From: Bacteroidaceae bacterium
GTDB lineage: Bacteria > Bacteroidota > Bacteroidia > Bacteroidales > Bacteroidaceae
Assembly (NCBI GenBank): GCA_017961965.1
Contig: JAGCWG010000526.1
Coordinates: forward strand, 1-6,438
DNA: 6,438 bases
Direction: 5' to 3'
The translations under genes were made by a program, and so were the position numbers. The notes under the pieces are model-generated. The model saw only the letters and a program-made list of their open reading frames with translations. It was not told the origin of the DNA and made no database searches. Shown piece by piece: positions 6,139-6,438 of this stretch. How positions within the stretch are numbered: the first letter of the stretch is position 1; the number at the start of each line of letters is the position of its first letter.

Positions 6139-6196
6139 TTAAGGTATTAGATTTGGTTTTTTTCATAGGTTTGGTTAAGGTATTAGGTTTGTTTTC
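6139..6196 (+). repeat. 22-bp imperfect direct repeat inside the candidate ncRNA
   Basis: TTAAGGTATTAGATTTGGTTTT (first 20 bases from 6139) recurs at 6175-6196 with three differences, 36 bp apart. The shared core TTAAGGTATTAG is identical in both copies. TTAAGGTA also occurs at 5868-5875. The copies belong to the GGTA-type motif series that runs through the candidate RNA. Confidence 0.65.
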
Positions 6197-6207
6197 TTGG
6201 TTAACAG

Positions 6208-6250
6208 AGAGTCACAGACTCTTGTACTAAAGTTAAAGCTATTCTAACTT
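6208..6250 (+). promoter_or_regulatory. two adjacent hairpins preceding the terminator (possible attenuator arms)
   Basis: AGAGTC (6208-6213), loop ACA, GACTCT (6217-6222) is a perfect 6-bp hairpin. AAGTTA (6230-6235) and TAACTT (6245-6250) form a second with a 9-nt loop. GAGTC (6209-6213) can alternatively pair with GACTC (6272-6276) inside the terminator stem, which would break the terminator. This is the geometry of an attenuator, but no ligand or leader peptide is identified. Confidence 0.45.
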
Positions 6251-6256
6251 CATAAT

Positions 6257-6293
6257 GACAGCAGTCGCAGAGACTCCTGTCTTTTTTGTTTTT
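6257..6293 (+). terminator. strong intrinsic terminator of the candidate non-coding transcript
   Basis: GACAG (6257-6261) pairs with CTGTC (6277-6281). After one C/C mismatch, AGTC (6263-6266) pairs with GACT (6272-6275) around the loop GCAGA. The stem leads directly into TTTTTTGTTTTT (6282-6293). It has the best T tract in the window. Confidence 0.85.
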
Positions 6294-6348
6294 AAAAGAA
6301 TTAGTATAATTTAGTGATTATATTAATAACGTTATGTCTTTTGTTATA

Positions 6349-6385
6349 TTCCTTTCGAGGAAAAATCATTTATGCTATGATAGCA
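6349..6385 (+). other. two small hairpins before the right edge
   Basis: TTCCT-TTCG-AGGAA (6349-6362) is a 5-bp stem with a TTCG tetraloop. TGCTA-TGA-TAGCA (6373-6385) is a perfect 5-bp stem. Both lie between the terminator and the right edge, and the second contains the possible start codon at 6377. Such short stems are only suggestive. Confidence 0.35.
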
Positions 6386-6438
6386 AATTATCCACATAAT
6401 AAGGAAAAAATCAATATTGGAAACTTCGCATGTATTAG
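6377..6438 (+). CDS. possible start of an unidentified gene, cut by the right window edge
   Basis: An ATG at 6377 opens a frame that stays open to the last base: 20 codons beginning MIANYPHNKEKIN. I do not recognise the sequence. There is no good Shine-Dalgarno sequence (AGGA at 6358-6361 is 15 nt away) and no clear promoter between the terminator and the ATG. The ATG lies inside a small inverted repeat TGCTA-TGA-TAGCA (6373-6385), which could sequester the start. If real, it would sit 84 nt after the terminator at 6293 and might be controlled by read-through of it. A - strand frame open from the edge to 6344 competes for the same bases. An open run this short can arise by chance. Confidence 0.2.
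   Translation, partial: MIANYPHNKEKINIGNFACI

Larger units (their letters stand above)
5822..6293 (+). ncRNA. candidate ~470-nt non-coding RNA or attenuated long 5' leader, family unknown
   Basis: A consensus promoter lies directly upstream and an intrinsic terminator ends the region; between them no + strand frame of useful length exists. The sequence is AT-rich and strikingly poor in C (by hand count, bases 6101-6200 hold 24 G and 5 C). A motif of the form GGTA followed by AAAGATT(T)GTT recurs: AAAGATTGTT at 5881-5890 and 5915-5924, AAAGATTATT at 5971-5980, AAAGATTTGTT at 6020-6030, with weaker GGTATTAG-type copies at 6143-6150 and 6179-6186. TAACAATC (5835-5842) can pair with GATTGTTA (5918-5925) around a nested AAACAAT (5852-5858)/ATTGTTT (5885-5891) pair. 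GTGAC-TTTG-GTCAC (6052-6065) is a compact hairpin. The 3' end has three consecutive hairpins at 6208-6222, 6230-6250 and 6257-6281. I see no tmRNA, RNase P, 6S or SRP hallmarks. Boundaries are predictions. Confidence 0.5.

Noticed and set aside
5822..6293. tRNA, tmRNA, RNase P RNA or rRNA
   Set aside because: No CCA end, T-loop GGTTCGAATCC, RNase P core GAGGAAAGTCC or 16S start was seen in the region.
6344..6438. - strand frame open from the right edge to a stop at 6344-6346
   Set aside because: About 30 open codons in AT-rich DNA with no recognisable protein features; it could be the end of a gene entering from the right, but nothing supports it beyond openness.
1..6438. Insertion sequence, prophage or defence system
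   Set aside because: No transposase, integrase, phage or nuclease-type gene and no terminal inverted repeats; all recognised genes are ordinary metabolic or repair genes.

Overview
The window looks like a chromosomal segment from a member of the Bacteroidales, most plausibly Prevotella or a close relative. Two points support this. Clear promoter matches have the Bacteroidetes form TTTG - about 19-20 bp - TAnnTTTG instead of -35/-10 boxes. Start codons lack obvious Shine-Dalgarno sequences. The genus is inferred from protein flavour and AT-rich spacers, not shown directly.

Left part, + strand: the C-terminal ~60% of meso-diaminopimelate dehydrogenase (ddh, cut by the window edge) ends in a strong intrinsic terminator. 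A very good promoter then drives a PLP-dependent DegT/DnrJ/EryC1/StrS sugar aminotransferase at 718-1869, which carries an unusual Cys/His-containing insertion next to its active-site segment.

Middle part, - strand: five genes read leftward from about 5.6 kb to 1.9 kb. In transcription order they are a LOG-family (lysine decarboxylase-like) nucleotide phosphoribohydrolase, a PfkB-family sugar kinase, recX (start overlapping the kinase stop by 1 nt), a short-chain dehydrogenase/reductase, and a NUDIX hydrolase of the ADP-ribose pyrophosphatase type. They converge on the aminotransferase gene. pfkB-recX is clearly coupled and SDR-NUDIX is close enough to be co-transcribed. LOG and recX are each followed by a larger gap, and the recX-SDR gap (278 bp) is packed with three different kinds of short tandem repeat. 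The enzymes share a housekeeping nucleotide/sugar flavour, but no single pathway is evident.

Right part, 5580-6438: about 860 bp without a convincing complete gene. It holds a divergent promoter region with inverted repeats, then a consensus promoter at 5788-5818, about 435 bp of AT-rich, C-poor sequence with a recurring GGTA...AAAGATTGTT-like motif, and three consecutive hairpins, the last a textbook intrinsic terminator ending near 6293. This is best read as a ~470-nt non-coding transcript or a long attenuated 5' leader. It is the most interesting part of the window and I could not assign it to a known RNA family. A short open frame starting at 6377 and running off the right edge might be the gene it controls.
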